Source: CAISGS01 sp044376615 (GTDB taxonomy: Bacteria; Pseudomonadota; Alphaproteobacteria; Caulobacterales; Caulobacteraceae). Taken from it: 17,944 nucleotides of DNA. The stretch lies in the NCBI GenBank assembly GCA_044376615.1, contig JBILKO010000044.1:1-17944 (forward strand), given 5' to 3'. Made by a program: the position numbers and the translations under genes. The first letter of the stretch is position 1. The number at the start of each line of letters is the position of its first letter. Below the pieces are notes generated by a model. It was not told the DNA's origin. It ran no database searches and saw nothing but the letters and a program-made list of their open reading frames with translations. Positions 7,063-14,145 of this stretch are shown piece by piece.

Positions 7063-7950
7063 TTAGGCCAAGGCCTCGGCCGCCGCCTGGGCCTTGACCC
7101 GCTTGCGCTCAATTAGCCAGACGCACCAGATCGAGACCTCGTAAAGCAGGATCAGCGGTATGGCCAGGGTGATCTGGCTGATCGGGTCGGGCGGGGTCAC
7201 AATCGCGGCGACAATGAAGATGCCCAAGATCGCATAGCGACGGCCCTTGCGCAGCATATTTGCCCCGACGATGCCAGCCTGGCCCAAGAGCGCCAGGACC
7301 ACTGGCAATTGGAAACAGAGGCCAAAGGCTAGCAGCAAGGTGGTGACCAGGGTCAGATAGTCCGACACCTTAGGCAAGAGCTCGACACTGATATTGCCCG
7401 CGCCAAATATCTGCTGCGACAGGGAAAACCACAGGACAAAGGGCAACATGACGAAATAGACCAGGGCCGCGCCTGCGGTGAACAAGACCGGCGAGGCGAT
7501 CAGGAAGGGCAAAAAGGCACGGCGCTCCTTGGCATAGAGCCCCGGCGCAACAAACCGGTAAAGCTGCCAGGCCAGGACCGGAAAGGTGACGATGACCGCG
7601 CCAAAGCCGGCGACCTTGAGCTGGGTAAAAAAGAATTCCAGCGGCGCTGTAAAGACCAGTTTCAAGCCGTGCCCGGCCAGGCTCGGGGCCTTTTGAATAC
7701 CGGTCAGGACCAGAATAAGGTCAAAATAGCCGTGCTTCCCGCCCGCAGCATTCTGGGCAGCGAGCAGACCCGCTGCGACCTCAAACGGGTGCAGAAGAAA
7801 TAGATAGATCTGCTTAGCAAAGGCAAAGCAGACACCAAATCCGATAACCAGTGCGACGACGCAGATAATTAGCCGCTGCCTAAGCTCGACCAGATGATCC
7901 ATCAAGGGCGCGCGCGACGCCTCGATATGCGTCTCGTCGGGGGCCGCCAT
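7063..7950 (-). CDS. tatC: Sec-independent (twin-arginine) translocase subunit TatC
   Basis: This 295-aa polytopic protein begins with the TatC signature PLMDHLVELRQRLIICV, whose conserved Glu (E22) lies in the cytoplasmic N-terminal region that binds twin-arginine signals. Six membrane segments can be followed, with the periplasmic loop FQLPVVLALLGQAG and the cytoplasmic ATPPDPISQ-type motif (VTPPDPISQITLAIPLILLY) late in the sequence. A roughly 40-aa insertion (about residues 57-99, LLAAQNAAGGKHGYFDLILV onward) enlarges the first periplasmic loop. Its start overlaps the tatB stop by one base (TGATG), indicating coupled translation. TatC is the receptor core for folded, cofactor-bearing exported proteins. 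Confidence 0.97.
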   Translation of the reverse strand: MAAPDETHIEASRAPLMDHLVELRQRLIICVVALVIGFGVCFAFAKQIYLFLLHPFEVAAGLLAAQNAAGGKHGYFDLILVLTGIQKAPSLAGHGLKLVFTAPLEFFFTQLKVAGFGAVIVTFPVLAWQLYRFVAPGLYAKERRAFLPFLIASPVLFTAGAALVYFVMLPFVLWFSLSQQIFGAGNISVELLPKVSDYLTLVTTLLLAFGLCFQLPVVLALLGQAGIVGANMLRKGRRYAILGIFIVAAIVTPPDPISQITLAIPLILLYEVSIWCVWLIERKRVKAQAAAEALA

Positions 7951-8390
7951 CAGGCCTTGTCCTCAAGCGCGACCTTGGGCTTACGCGGTGCCCTGGGCTT
8001 GGGTTTTGGCTTGGCCACCGGCTCAGATTCCGGCGGCGGATCAGCGGCTTGAACGACCGGCGCACTGGCAATGGGATGCAGCTGGATTCCACTATTGGGG
8101 TCGCTCAAGGCCTGGTCGATTTCGCGCATAATCGGGTTGGGATTAGCGTCGCCTATGGTATCCACCAGCCGAGCATTGCGCATGGCCTCAACTTCACGTC
8201 GCAGATCATCGAGCTCGGACTGGCGCGCCATATCCTCAAAACTGGCCCGAAAATCATTAGCCATGCCGCGAAGTTTGGCCAAAAACTGCCCAGCTTTACG
8301 CATCAGGGCGGGAAGGTCTTTTGGACCGACCACGATCAGGGCGACCGCAGCAATCACCAATAGCTCCGTGGCCCCGATCTCAGGCAGCAT
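7950..8390 (-). CDS. tatB: Sec-independent translocase subunit TatB
   Basis: This 146-aa protein has the TatB pattern: MLPEIGATELLVIAAVALIV (one N-terminal membrane helix), the hinge GPKDLP, then an amphipathic helix LMRKAGQFLAKLRGMANDFR and the acidic-basic stretch EDMARQSELDDLRREVEAMR. The C-terminal tail from about residue 105 is rich in Pro, Lys and Glu and probably disordered. The E at position 8 and GPKDLP distinguish it from TatA. With TatC it forms the substrate-binding complex. AAGG about 10 nt upstream is a plausible ribosome-binding site. It lies between tatA (61 bp upstream) and tatC (overlapping). Confidence 0.96.
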   Translation of the reverse strand: MLPEIGATELLVIAAVALIVVGPKDLPALMRKAGQFLAKLRGMANDFRASFEDMARQSELDDLRREVEAMRNARLVDTIGDANPNPIMREIDQALSDPNSGIQLHPIASAPVVQAADPPPESEPVAKPKPKPRAPRKPKVALEDKA

Positions 8391-8451
8391 ACGTCAAAAC
8401 CTTGCAATTAGCGTTCAGGGCCAGTCCATTGCCCTTTACAACGAAAAGGCG

Positions 8452-8664
8452 CTAGTGGCGCGCCTCGTCCTTGTCCTTGGCTGGCAAGGGCGTTGCTGGG
8501 GGTTCGGCGGGCTTGGCCGCGTCTTCACCCTTTAGCCCGTCACGAAAGGCCCGAATGCCCTTGGCAGCATCGCCCATCAAGGACGATAGCTTTCCGCCGC
8601 CGCCAAACAGAATCGCAGCGACACCAATGACAATCAACCAATGCACCCAACTCATCGAACCCAT
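8452..8664 (-). CDS. tatA: Sec-independent translocase pore subunit TatA
   Basis: This 70-aa protein has a membrane helix (MGSMSWVHWLIVIGVAAILF), the FGGGGKL hinge, and the amphipathic helix SSLMGDAAKGIRAFRDGLKG, followed by a charged Pro-rich tail. This is the canonical TatA arrangement; TatA oligomerises to form the transport path. The ATG at 8664 was chosen because TGAGG lies 6 nt upstream and the product starts as TatA normally does. A GTG at 8676 would add four residues. It heads the tatABC operon. The gap between it and the pleD stop (8665-8781) contains its promoter, in which I cannot pick out convincing boxes. Confidence 0.95.
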   Translation of the reverse strand: MGSMSWVHWLIVIGVAAILFGGGGKLSSLMGDAAKGIRAFRDGLKGEDAAKPAEPPATPLPAKDKDEARH

Positions 8665-8781
8665 GGCGCGCCTCACTCAAGCTCAAGCTCTCGTCCGAAC
8701 GACGGACAATCCAATTTAACTGTCAATATAGGCCATATCGCGGCGCGTCGCCAGAAAAGCGACACGATCTGAAGGAAATGG

Positions 8782-10146
8782 TTAGGCGGCCTTGGATACG
8801 ACCTGGTTTCGCCCTGCCGCCTTGGCCTCATAAAGGGCTAAATCGGCACGTTTCAGTACCGCATCGGCCTGATCACTTGTACCCGAAGTTGCCGCAACTC
8901 CAATCGAAACTGTCACAGTCAGCTGTGGTTGGTTGAGTCCTATCTGATAAGGCTCTTCAGCAAGATAACGTCGTAGACGCTCGCCAATCAAATGGGCGGC
9001 CTGCAATGGTGTGCCGGGCATTAGGACGACAAACTCCTCGCCCCCGGCCCGGCAGGCAAAATCCATCGCGCGGACGTGGGTCGAGAGATGCAAAGAAAAC
9101 TGGGCCAAGATCTTGTCACCAATATCATGGCCAAAGCGGTCATTAATGGCTTTAAAATGGTCGATATCGATCATCAACAGCGACACGGGCTCGCCGCCCA
9201 TGGCTGCGCGCGCGACCAGGGCATTGAGCTTTTGCCGCATGAACCGCCGGTTATGCAGGCCGGTGAGCTGATCGGTAACGGCAAGCTCAAAAGAATAGTC
9301 CAGATTGTCCCGCAACAGGTCGCCATAGCGCTTATGCCGGATCTGAGTCTTAGCCCGAGCCGCCAGTTCCAAGGGATCAATCGGGCGAGCCAAAATATCA
9401 TTGGCGCCAAGCTCAATCGCCTTGACCAGCTTTTGCCTCTGATCAATGTCCATGACGGCCAAGATGGGCAGGTGACGCGTCGCCTCATCAGATCTCAGCG
9501 CCGCGACATAGCGAAGGCCGTCAAACCCATCGCTATCGAGATTGACAATCGCAAGATCCGTCGCGCCGCGCGCAGCGGCATGGGCCAGTTCCGGGGAGGT
9601 TTCGATAATCGGCCTGTGTTCGGCGCGTAGCTCCGCCGCTATGCGTTCAGCTTGCCGGACATTGTCATCCAAGATCAAGATCCGGCCGCCGCCGCCAGCG
9701 AGGCGCGCTGCTGAACTCCCGATGACGCCGATCCGCCGACCCGAGGCCTCCCTCAGGCGCAATTCATCTACTGCCATTTTCAGTCTGGTCAGGCCGCGAA
9801 CCCGGGCCAACAACATGGCATCATCAATCGGTTTGGTCAGAAACTCATCCGCCCCGGCTTCGAGCCCAGCCAAGCGGTCCGCGCGCCCATCCAGAGCGGT
9901 TACAAGTACAACCGGTATATGCTGGGTTGCCTGATCTTCTTTTAACCGGCGACAGACCTCGAGGCCGTTGATACCGGGCATCATGACATCGAGCAGGATA
10001 ATGTCGGGCGAAGCGGTGCGGGCCATCTCAATGGCGGCTTCCCCATCGCGGGCAGAAATGACCTCAAAGTATTCAGCCGTTAGTTTGCCTTCCAACAACC
10101 TGACATTGGCCTCTATGTCATCGATCACTAGAATGCGAGCGCTCAT
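8782..10146 (-). CDS. pleD: Response regulator diguanylate cyclase PleD
   Basis: This 454-aa protein has two receiver domains and a GGDEF domain. Rec1 (about 1-120) has D9/D10, phospho-acceptor D53 in LLDVMMPG, T83 and K105. Rec2 (about 154-275) is an adaptor-like receiver. The GGDEF domain has D327 in MIDIDHFK, the allosteric inhibitory site RxxD (R359-D362) and the active site GGEEF at 368-372. These positions coincide with those I remember for C. crescentus PleD. Phosphorylation triggers dimerisation and synthesis of cyclic-di-GMP, which in Caulobacter drives flagellum ejection and stalk and holdfast formation. The ATG at 10146 is preferred (TAGGG upstream); the longer open frame to 10257 only overlaps divK. 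It follows divK by 10 nt in one operon. Confidence 0.97.
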   Translation of the reverse strand: MSARILVIDDIEANVRLLEGKLTAEYFEVISARDGEAAIEMARTASPDIILLDVMMPGINGLEVCRRLKEDQATQHIPVVLVTALDGRADRLAGLEAGADEFLTKPIDDAMLLARVRGLTRLKMAVDELRLREASGRRIGVIGSSAARLAGGGGRILILDDNVRQAERIAAELRAEHRPIIETSPELAHAAARGATDLAIVNLDSDGFDGLRYVAALRSDEATRHLPILAVMDIDQRQKLVKAIELGANDILARPIDPLELAARAKTQIRHKRYGDLLRDNLDYSFELAVTDQLTGLHNRRFMRQKLNALVARAAMGGEPVSLLMIDIDHFKAINDRFGHDIGDKILAQFSLHLSTHVRAMDFACRAGGEEFVVLMPGTPLQAAHLIGERLRRYLAEEPYQIGLNQPQLTVTVSIGVAATSGTSDQADAVLKRADLALYEAKAAGRNQVVSKAA

Positions 10147-10156
10147 GACCCTACCT

Positions 10157-10522
10157 TTAAGCCAAAAGTCTGCGGATCGTTTCCAAAAAGGCCGCCACCG
10201 AAATCGGTTTTGAAATATAGGCCTCGCAGCCTCCCTCGCGGATTCGCTCCTCGTCACCCTTCATAGCAAATGCCGTAACCGCGACCACAGGTATATGACG
10301 AAGCTCATCGTCTTCTTTCAACCATTTGGTGACTTCCAACCCTGAAATCTCAGGCAGCTGGATATCCATCAAGATCAAGTCCGGTCTATGTTGACGCGCC
10401 AAACCCAAGGCCTGCAGCCCTTCACGGGTTTGCAGGGTCTCATAGCCCTGGGCATCGAGCAAATCATGAAACAGTTTCATGTTTAGCTCATTGTCCTCGA
10501 CGATCAGGACCTTTTTGGCCAT
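10157..10522 (-). CDS. divK: Single-domain cell-cycle response regulator DivK
   Basis: This 121-aa stand-alone receiver domain has phospho-acceptor D53 in LILMDIQLPEISGLEVTKWL, acidic residues E9/D10, T83 in VAVTAF and K105 in YISKPIS. The sequence is close to C. crescentus DivK as I remember it, including VEDNELNMKLFHDLL and MKGDEERIREGGCEAY. In Caulobacter, DivJ and PleC set DivK phosphorylation, and DivK~P acts through DivL on the CckA-CtrA relay, linking cell polarity to the cell cycle. A ribosome-binding site (AGG) lies 6 nt before the ATG. It is first in the divK-pleD operon, whose gene order is the Caulobacter one. A near-consensus CtrA box lies about 85 bp upstream. Confidence 0.97.
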   Translation of the reverse strand: MAKKVLIVEDNELNMKLFHDLLDAQGYETLQTREGLQALGLARQHRPDLILMDIQLPEISGLEVTKWLKEDDELRHIPVVAVTAFAMKGDEERIREGGCEAYISKPISVAAFLETIRRLLA

Positions 10523-10606
10523 CTTGAACCTAACACCTATGCAAGGGGTCGATCCTCAAAACCAAGGCCCACCCTTTTATTCGACAAACTGTTCCCACAG
10601 ATATCC

Positions 10607-10621
10607 TTAAGCCTCCGTTAG
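10607..10621 (-). promoter_or_regulatory. Candidate CtrA-binding box upstream of divK
   Basis: On the plus strand the site reads TTAA, seven bases (GCCTCCG), TTAG. This is seven of eight matches to the CtrA consensus TTAA-N7-TTAA. It lies in the divergent region between divK and the HAD gene, at a distance compatible with a -35-region site for divK. CtrA control of divK is known in Caulobacter; binding here is inferred. Confidence 0.45.
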
Positions 10622-10635
10622 CCGAGAGTATCACC

Positions 10636-11295
10636 CTGACCGCAACTTCATCCCACCAAGCCCCGCAGGACCTGGCCTCAGCCAAGATCGATAGCCATCG
10701 GCCCTTACTCATTGTCGATGTTGACGAGGTGCTCGCCTTGTTTATGGCGGGATTTCAACGCTTTGTGGAACGGCATGGCTATGAGATGCGGCTGACCAAA
10801 TTCGCGTTGTTTCAAAACATCTATCCAAAGGGCGGCGATCAGCACATTGATCTCTTAGTTGGAAAAACCTTGTTCGATGACTTTTTCCGCAGCGGCGGCG
10901 CGGATATGGACCCCACGCCGGGCGCCGCAGACGCCCTTTCGGTGCTTTCGAATCGGGCAAGCATTGTGATTCTCACCAATGCGCCGGAGCATGGCCGCGA
11001 CGAGCGTGCCCGCTGGCTCAAGCGTCATGGGATGGACTATCCCCTGATTATCAATTCCGGTCTAAAGGGGCCGGCTGCAGCGCACCTTGCTGCGCGAACG
11101 CAAAAGGCTTCGGCCTTTATCGATGATCTCCTGCCCAATCTTAGCTCGGTGGCCGCTGATGCGCCCCAAATCAAACGCTTTCAGATGGTCGCCGATCCAA
11201 GGCTTCGGCCCCTTGCACCCAGCGATCCAGCAAACCATACCCGGATCGATGACTGGGCCGATTTGCAGACCGCCTTGGAACAGCATCTCGAATAA
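10636..11295 (+). CDS. HAD-superfamily hydrolase-like protein
   Basis: HAD motifs appear in order: PLLIVDVDEVLALF (motif I DxD, encoded at 10717-10725), VILTNAP (motif II), a Lys in SGLKGPAAAHLA (motif III) and AFIDDLLPNL (motif IV, DD). Together they suggest a phosphatase or related Mg-dependent hydrolase of unknown substrate. The start is a puzzle. The frame is open from 10534, but the first ATG, GTG or TTG is the GTG at 10729, which is inside motif I and would remove both catalytic Asp residues. I placed the start at CTG 10636 because GAGAG lies 7 nt upstream; this gives 219 aa. A sequencing error, a frameshift or another rare start cannot be excluded. It is 5 nt upstream of dinB, so probably co-transcribed. 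Confidence 0.72.
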   Translation: MTATSSHQAPQDLASAKIDSHRPLLIVDVDEVLALFMAGFQRFVERHGYEMRLTKFALFQNIYPKGGDQHIDLLVGKTLFDDFFRSGGADMDPTPGAADALSVLSNRASIVILTNAPEHGRDERARWLKRHGMDYPLIINSGLKGPAAAHLAARTQKASAFIDDLLPNLSSVAADAPQIKRFQMVADPRLRPLAPSDPANHTRIDDWADLQTALEQHLE

Positions 11296-11300
11296 GCCCT

Positions 11301-12560
11301 ATGACCGCCCTTTGCCGCGATTGCCTTTGGATGGGTCAAGATCCGCCATCGCGGCGGTGCCCCGCCTGTCGGACGCCCCGGCTTGTGGTCCATGACCAGC
11401 TCGAAAACCTATCCATCGCCCACATGGACTGCGACGCCTTTTATGCCTCAGTTGAAAAGCGCGACCGGCCCGAACTGCGCGATCTTCCGGTCATAGTCGG
11501 TGGCGGCCATCGCGGCGTGGTGACCACCTGCTGCTATATTGCCCGCATGTCGGGCGTTCGCTCGGCCATGCCCATGTTTAAGGCGCTCAAACTGTGCCCG
11601 AAGGCCACGGTCATCTATCCAGATTTTGCCAAGTACAAGTCGGCCAGCGCGGCGATTTTTGCCAAGGTTCGGGCGCTTACCCCCCTGGTCCAACCCCTGT
11701 CACTCGACGAGGCCTGGATTGATTTGGGCGGGACCGAGGCACTCAATGGCGCTTGCCCAGCCAAGGTCCTAGCGAGATTGCAAAACCAGATTGAGGCCGA
11801 GGTCGGCTTGACTGTTTCGATTGGCCTTTCGGCTAACAAGTTCTTGGCCAAGATTGCTTCAGACCTCGACAAGCCGCGCGGCTTTGCCGTCATTGGCCAG
11901 GCCGAGGCCCAGTCCTTTCTAGCGCCCAAGCCCGTCACCATCTTACCGGGCGTTGGCCCAGCGCTGGCCCAGTCGCTGGCAAAGGTCGGGTTCAAAACCG
12001 TCGGAGACCTGGCCAAGGCCGATCCTAAGGACGTAACACTCCGATTTGGCACCAATGGCCTACGCATGTGGCAATTGGCGCAGGGTCAGGACAAGCGGCC
12101 CGTAAACCCCGATCAGGTGCGCAAAAGCGTCAGTGCCGAAACCACGTTTTTTGACGATTTGAGCCAGTTGGACGCCTTGACCGATGCGCTTTGGCCCCTG
12201 TGCGAGAAGGTGGCGCGTCAGATGCGCGCCGCTGCCATTACAGGCAGAGTGGCGACGCTCAAGCTCAAGACCGCTGATTTCAAACTGGTCACACGGCGAA
12301 AGACCCTGGCTGTGCCTTGCCAGACGGCCAAGATGTTGTTCGCAGCCGGGCGCGAGCTGTTAGCGTCGGAAATACGAGGGGAAACCTATCGCCTGATTGG
12401 CATTGGCCTGTCGGATTTGGCCGATGTAAGCGCCGCCCCAACCGACTTCTTCTCCGCCGACGAACAACAGGCCCGCGAGACCGAGCGCGTCATAGACGAT
12501 CTGCGCACCCGTTTTGGCAAATCGGCCATTGTCAGCGGCCGCAGCCTAAAGCCGCACTAG
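11301..12560 (+). CDS. dinB: DNA polymerase IV (Y-family, DinB)
   Basis: This 419-aa translesion polymerase has the palm and fingers motifs IAHMDCDAFYASVEKR (catalytic D43, steric-gate region F47-Y48) and LSLDEAWIDL (D136, E137), then GLSANKFLAKIASDLDKP. The helix-hairpin-helix thumb is LPGVGPALAQSLAKVGFKTV, and the little-finger domain is at about 270-390. Residues 5-23 add a CxxC-x11-CxxC motif (CRDC, CPAC) that looks like a small zinc ribbon; I recall similar extensions in other alphaproteobacterial DinB proteins. I see no clear C-terminal QxxLF-type beta-clamp motif; the end is SGRSLKPH. It lies 5 nt after the HAD gene. Downstream is a repeat-rich gap. Confidence 0.95.
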   Translation: MTALCRDCLWMGQDPPSRRCPACRTPRLVVHDQLENLSIAHMDCDAFYASVEKRDRPELRDLPVIVGGGHRGVVTTCCYIARMSGVRSAMPMFKALKLCPKATVIYPDFAKYKSASAAIFAKVRALTPLVQPLSLDEAWIDLGGTEALNGACPAKVLARLQNQIEAEVGLTVSIGLSANKFLAKIASDLDKPRGFAVIGQAEAQSFLAPKPVTILPGVGPALAQSLAKVGFKTVGDLAKADPKDVTLRFGTNGLRMWQLAQGQDKRPVNPDQVRKSVSAETTFFDDLSQLDALTDALWPLCEKVARQMRAAAITGRVATLKLKTADFKLVTRRKTLAVPCQTAKMLFAAGRELLASEIRGETYRLIGIGLSDLADVSAAPTDFFSADEQQARETERVIDDLRTRFGKSAIVSGRSLKPH

Positions 12561-12575
12561 CCTGTTTCCCTAAAT

Positions 12576-12620
12576 CCTCCCCCCTTGGGGGAGGGGGACC
12601 CCGGACGGGTGGAGGGGGCT
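12576..12620. repeat. GC-rich palindromic intergenic element
   Basis: CCTCCCCC (12576-12583) and GGGGGAGG (12587-12594) form a tight hairpin with a loop of about 3 nt, followed by GGGGACCCCGGAC and GGGTGGAGGGGGC. It starts 15 bp after the dinB stop. There is no following T-run, so it is not a standard terminator, though it could still slow transcription. It is the first unit of a cluster of hairpin repeats filling the dinB-ridA gap. Confidence 0.6.
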
Positions 12621-12643
12621 CTAGACAAACCCTTCCTTCCTCC

Positions 12644-12720
12644 TTCCCCGCGCAGGCGGGGACCCAGACCTGTTCGCACAGCCTGTAATCATCACTCTGG
12701 ATCCCCGCCTTCGCGGGGAA
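12644..12720. repeat. REP-like inverted pair
   Basis: The arm at 12644-12668 begins TTCCCCGCGCAGGCGGGG. The arm at 12696-12720 ends CCCCGCCTTCGCGGGGAA and is its reverse complement in 23 of 25 positions. Each arm is itself a hairpin (CCCCGC/GCGGGG), and the two are separated by 27 bp. This two-unit, head-to-head layout is that of REP/BIME elements, which are mobilised in trans by RAYT transposases. None is encoded here. Confidence 0.75.
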
Positions 12721-12736
12721 GACGGTGAAGAGGGCC

Positions 12737-12760
12737 TTTCCCCCCACCGTTGCGGGGGAA
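12737..12760. repeat. Third hairpin element, diverged
   Basis: TTCCCCC (12738-12744) pairs with GGGGGAA (12754-12760) around a 9-nt loop. The right flank GCGGGGGAAGA resembles the GCGGGGAAGA that ends the neighbouring REP-like arm, so it may be a diverged copy. The rest of the gap to 12865 holds a short perfect hairpin (12805-12819) and the ridA ribosome-binding site, and no gene that I can see. Confidence 0.5.
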
Positions 12761-12865
12761 GATTTGACTAGTCTAAGCCCGCACGCACCCGCCAAACGTT
12801 CAAACAGGCCTTGGGCCTGCCAAACAACCGCGTTAGGCTGGTCTGAAACATTCGGGGAGTTTGCC

Positions 12866-13327
12866 ATGTCTGCAGTCGAAGCGCGCCTTTTGGCTCTTGG
12901 GATCACCTTGCCAGCGCCGGTCGCACCGGTCGCCAATTATGTGCCTTTTGTCCGCTCGGGCCAATTACTGCACATTTCTGGCCAGGTTTCGCTCGATGCC
13001 AATGGCGGGATCAAGGGCACGGTCGGTACCGAGGTCGACCAAGATACCGGCATTGCCGCAGCCCGGCTCTGCGGCATCAACCTCCTGGCGCAAATGAAGC
13101 TGGCCACCGGCGGTGACCTGGACAAGGTGGTGCGGGTGGTCAAGTTGGGCGGCTTTGTTCAGGCTGGTCCAGACTTTTTTGCTATTCCTCAAGTCGTCAA
13201 TGGCTGTTCTGACCTAATGGTCGCAGCGTTTGGGGATGCTGGGCGTCATGCACGCTCGGCCGTTGGGGTTTATCGACTGCCACTGAACTTTTCGGTCGAG
13301 GTCGATGCGGTGGTGGAAGTGTCATGA
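12866..13327 (+). CDS. RidA/YjgF family protein
   Basis: This 153-aa protein has the features of the longer RidA subgroup: VANYVPFVRSGQLLHISGQV near the N-terminus, AARLCGINLLAQMKLATGGDLDKVVRVVKLGGFV in the middle, and GDAGRHARSAVGVYRLPLNFSVEVDAVVEV at the end. The conserved Arg of deaminating family members is probably the one in GRHARSAVG. RidA enzymes hydrolyse reactive enamine/imine intermediates from PLP enzymes; the substrate of this subgroup is not established. The ATG at 12866 was chosen because GGGGAG lies about 7 nt upstream, although the frame is open to 12725 through repeat DNA. It overlaps the next gene by 4 nt (ATGA), so translation is coupled. Confidence 0.92.
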   Translation: MSAVEARLLALGITLPAPVAPVANYVPFVRSGQLLHISGQVSLDANGGIKGTVGTEVDQDTGIAAARLCGINLLAQMKLATGGDLDKVVRVVKLGGFVQAGPDFFAIPQVVNGCSDLMVAAFGDAGRHARSAVGVYRLPLNFSVEVDAVVEVS

Positions 13328-14076
13328 AAAGCAAGTTCGGCGCGGCCTGGGAACAGCTTTTCGCCCCCCATATTGCCCATCGCGGCCTTTGGAGCCCAGA
13401 CGGCGCGCCCGAAAACTCGCTGGCGGCCTTTCAGGCGGCAAGCAAGGCCGGCTATGCGATTGAGCTCGATGTTCACCTCACCGCCGATGGCGAGGCTGTC
13501 GTCTTTCATGATGCCACCCTAAACCGCATGACCGACAATCCCGGGCGCGTTCGCGACCATAAGGCGGCCGACCTCGCCAAGCTTCCCCTAAAGGGGACAG
13601 ACGAGACCATCCCGACACTTGCCGAGGTCTTAGCCCTGATCGGCCATCGCGCCATGGTCCATATTGAGCTGAAAACACCGTTTGGCGAAGTCGGGCCTCT
13701 CGAGCGCAGGGTTTCGGACATATTGGTCGATCATAATGGCCCGACCTGCATTATCGGGTTTAATCCCTATTCTCACGCCTGGTTTGCCCAGCACCACCCG
13801 CAGATTTTGCGCGGCCTAAACAGCTATTCTTATACCGGCGAGCACGCCGCGACCGTCGCCCCCGAACAAAGGCGAGCCTTTGCTGCGCTTGAGCATGTAG
13901 CAACTGCTAAACCTCACTTCTTAGCCCTTGGCCTCGATCTCTTGCCCAGCAAAAAAGCCGATATCTTGCGCAAGGACGGTATGCCCGTCATCGCCTGGAC
14001 GGTACGCAAACCGCAAGACTGGGAGGCGATCAAGGGCCATTGCGACAATATGGTGTTTGAGGGATTTTTGCCGTGA
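13324..14076 (+). CDS. Glycerophosphodiester phosphodiesterase family protein
   Basis: This 250-aa TIM-barrel enzyme has the GDPD motifs: AHRG (H19, R20), PENSLAAF (E30), IELDVHLTADG (E47, D49), VFHDATLNRMT (H62, D63), HIELKTP (E115, K117) and a late VIAWTV. Such enzymes hydrolyse glycerophosphodiesters to glycerol-3-phosphate and an alcohol, usually with a bound Mg or Ca ion held by the Glu/Asp residues. No signal peptide is seen, so a cytoplasmic location is likely. Its ATG overlaps the ridA-family stop. It ends 69 bp before the toxin gene. The specific substrate (phospholipid head group or lysophospholipid) cannot be told. Confidence 0.94.
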   Translation: MKSKFGAAWEQLFAPHIAHRGLWSPDGAPENSLAAFQAASKAGYAIELDVHLTADGEAVVFHDATLNRMTDNPGRVRDHKAADLAKLPLKGTDETIPTLAEVLALIGHRAMVHIELKTPFGEVGPLERRVSDILVDHNGPTCIIGFNPYSHAWFAQHHPQILRGLNSYSYTGEHAATVAPEQRRAFAALEHVATAKPHFLALGLDLLPSKKADILRKDGMPVIAWTVRKPQDWEAIKGHCDNMVFEGFLP

Positions 14077-14145
14077 TGATCAGGGCAATCGTGGGCTTAG
14101 ACATTTGGGGCATTGGATGATGCAGCCACTTAAGGATTTAGACCT

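Noticed and set aside
8747..8763. Hairpin after pleD as a terminator
   Set aside because: It has only a 5-bp stem with a 7-nt loop and no T-run on the pleD strand.
9076..9630. 184-codon plus-strand frame inside pleD
   Set aside because: It is antisense to the conserved receiver and GGDEF domains and has no recognisable domain. It is a shadow of high-GC coding.
10147..10257. N-terminal extension of PleD
   Set aside because: It only overlaps the 3' end of divK in another frame. The 454-aa form matches the known protein residue for residue at key positions.
12805..12819. CAGGCC/GGCCTG hairpin before ridA as a terminator or riboswitch
   Set aside because: It has a 6-bp stem without a T-run and no wider conserved structure that I can see. 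It is probably chance or part of the repeat-rich gap.
12725..12865. N-terminal extension of the RidA-family protein
   Set aside because: The extra frame runs through hairpin repeats and lacks family similarity. The ATG at 12866 has its own ribosome-binding site.
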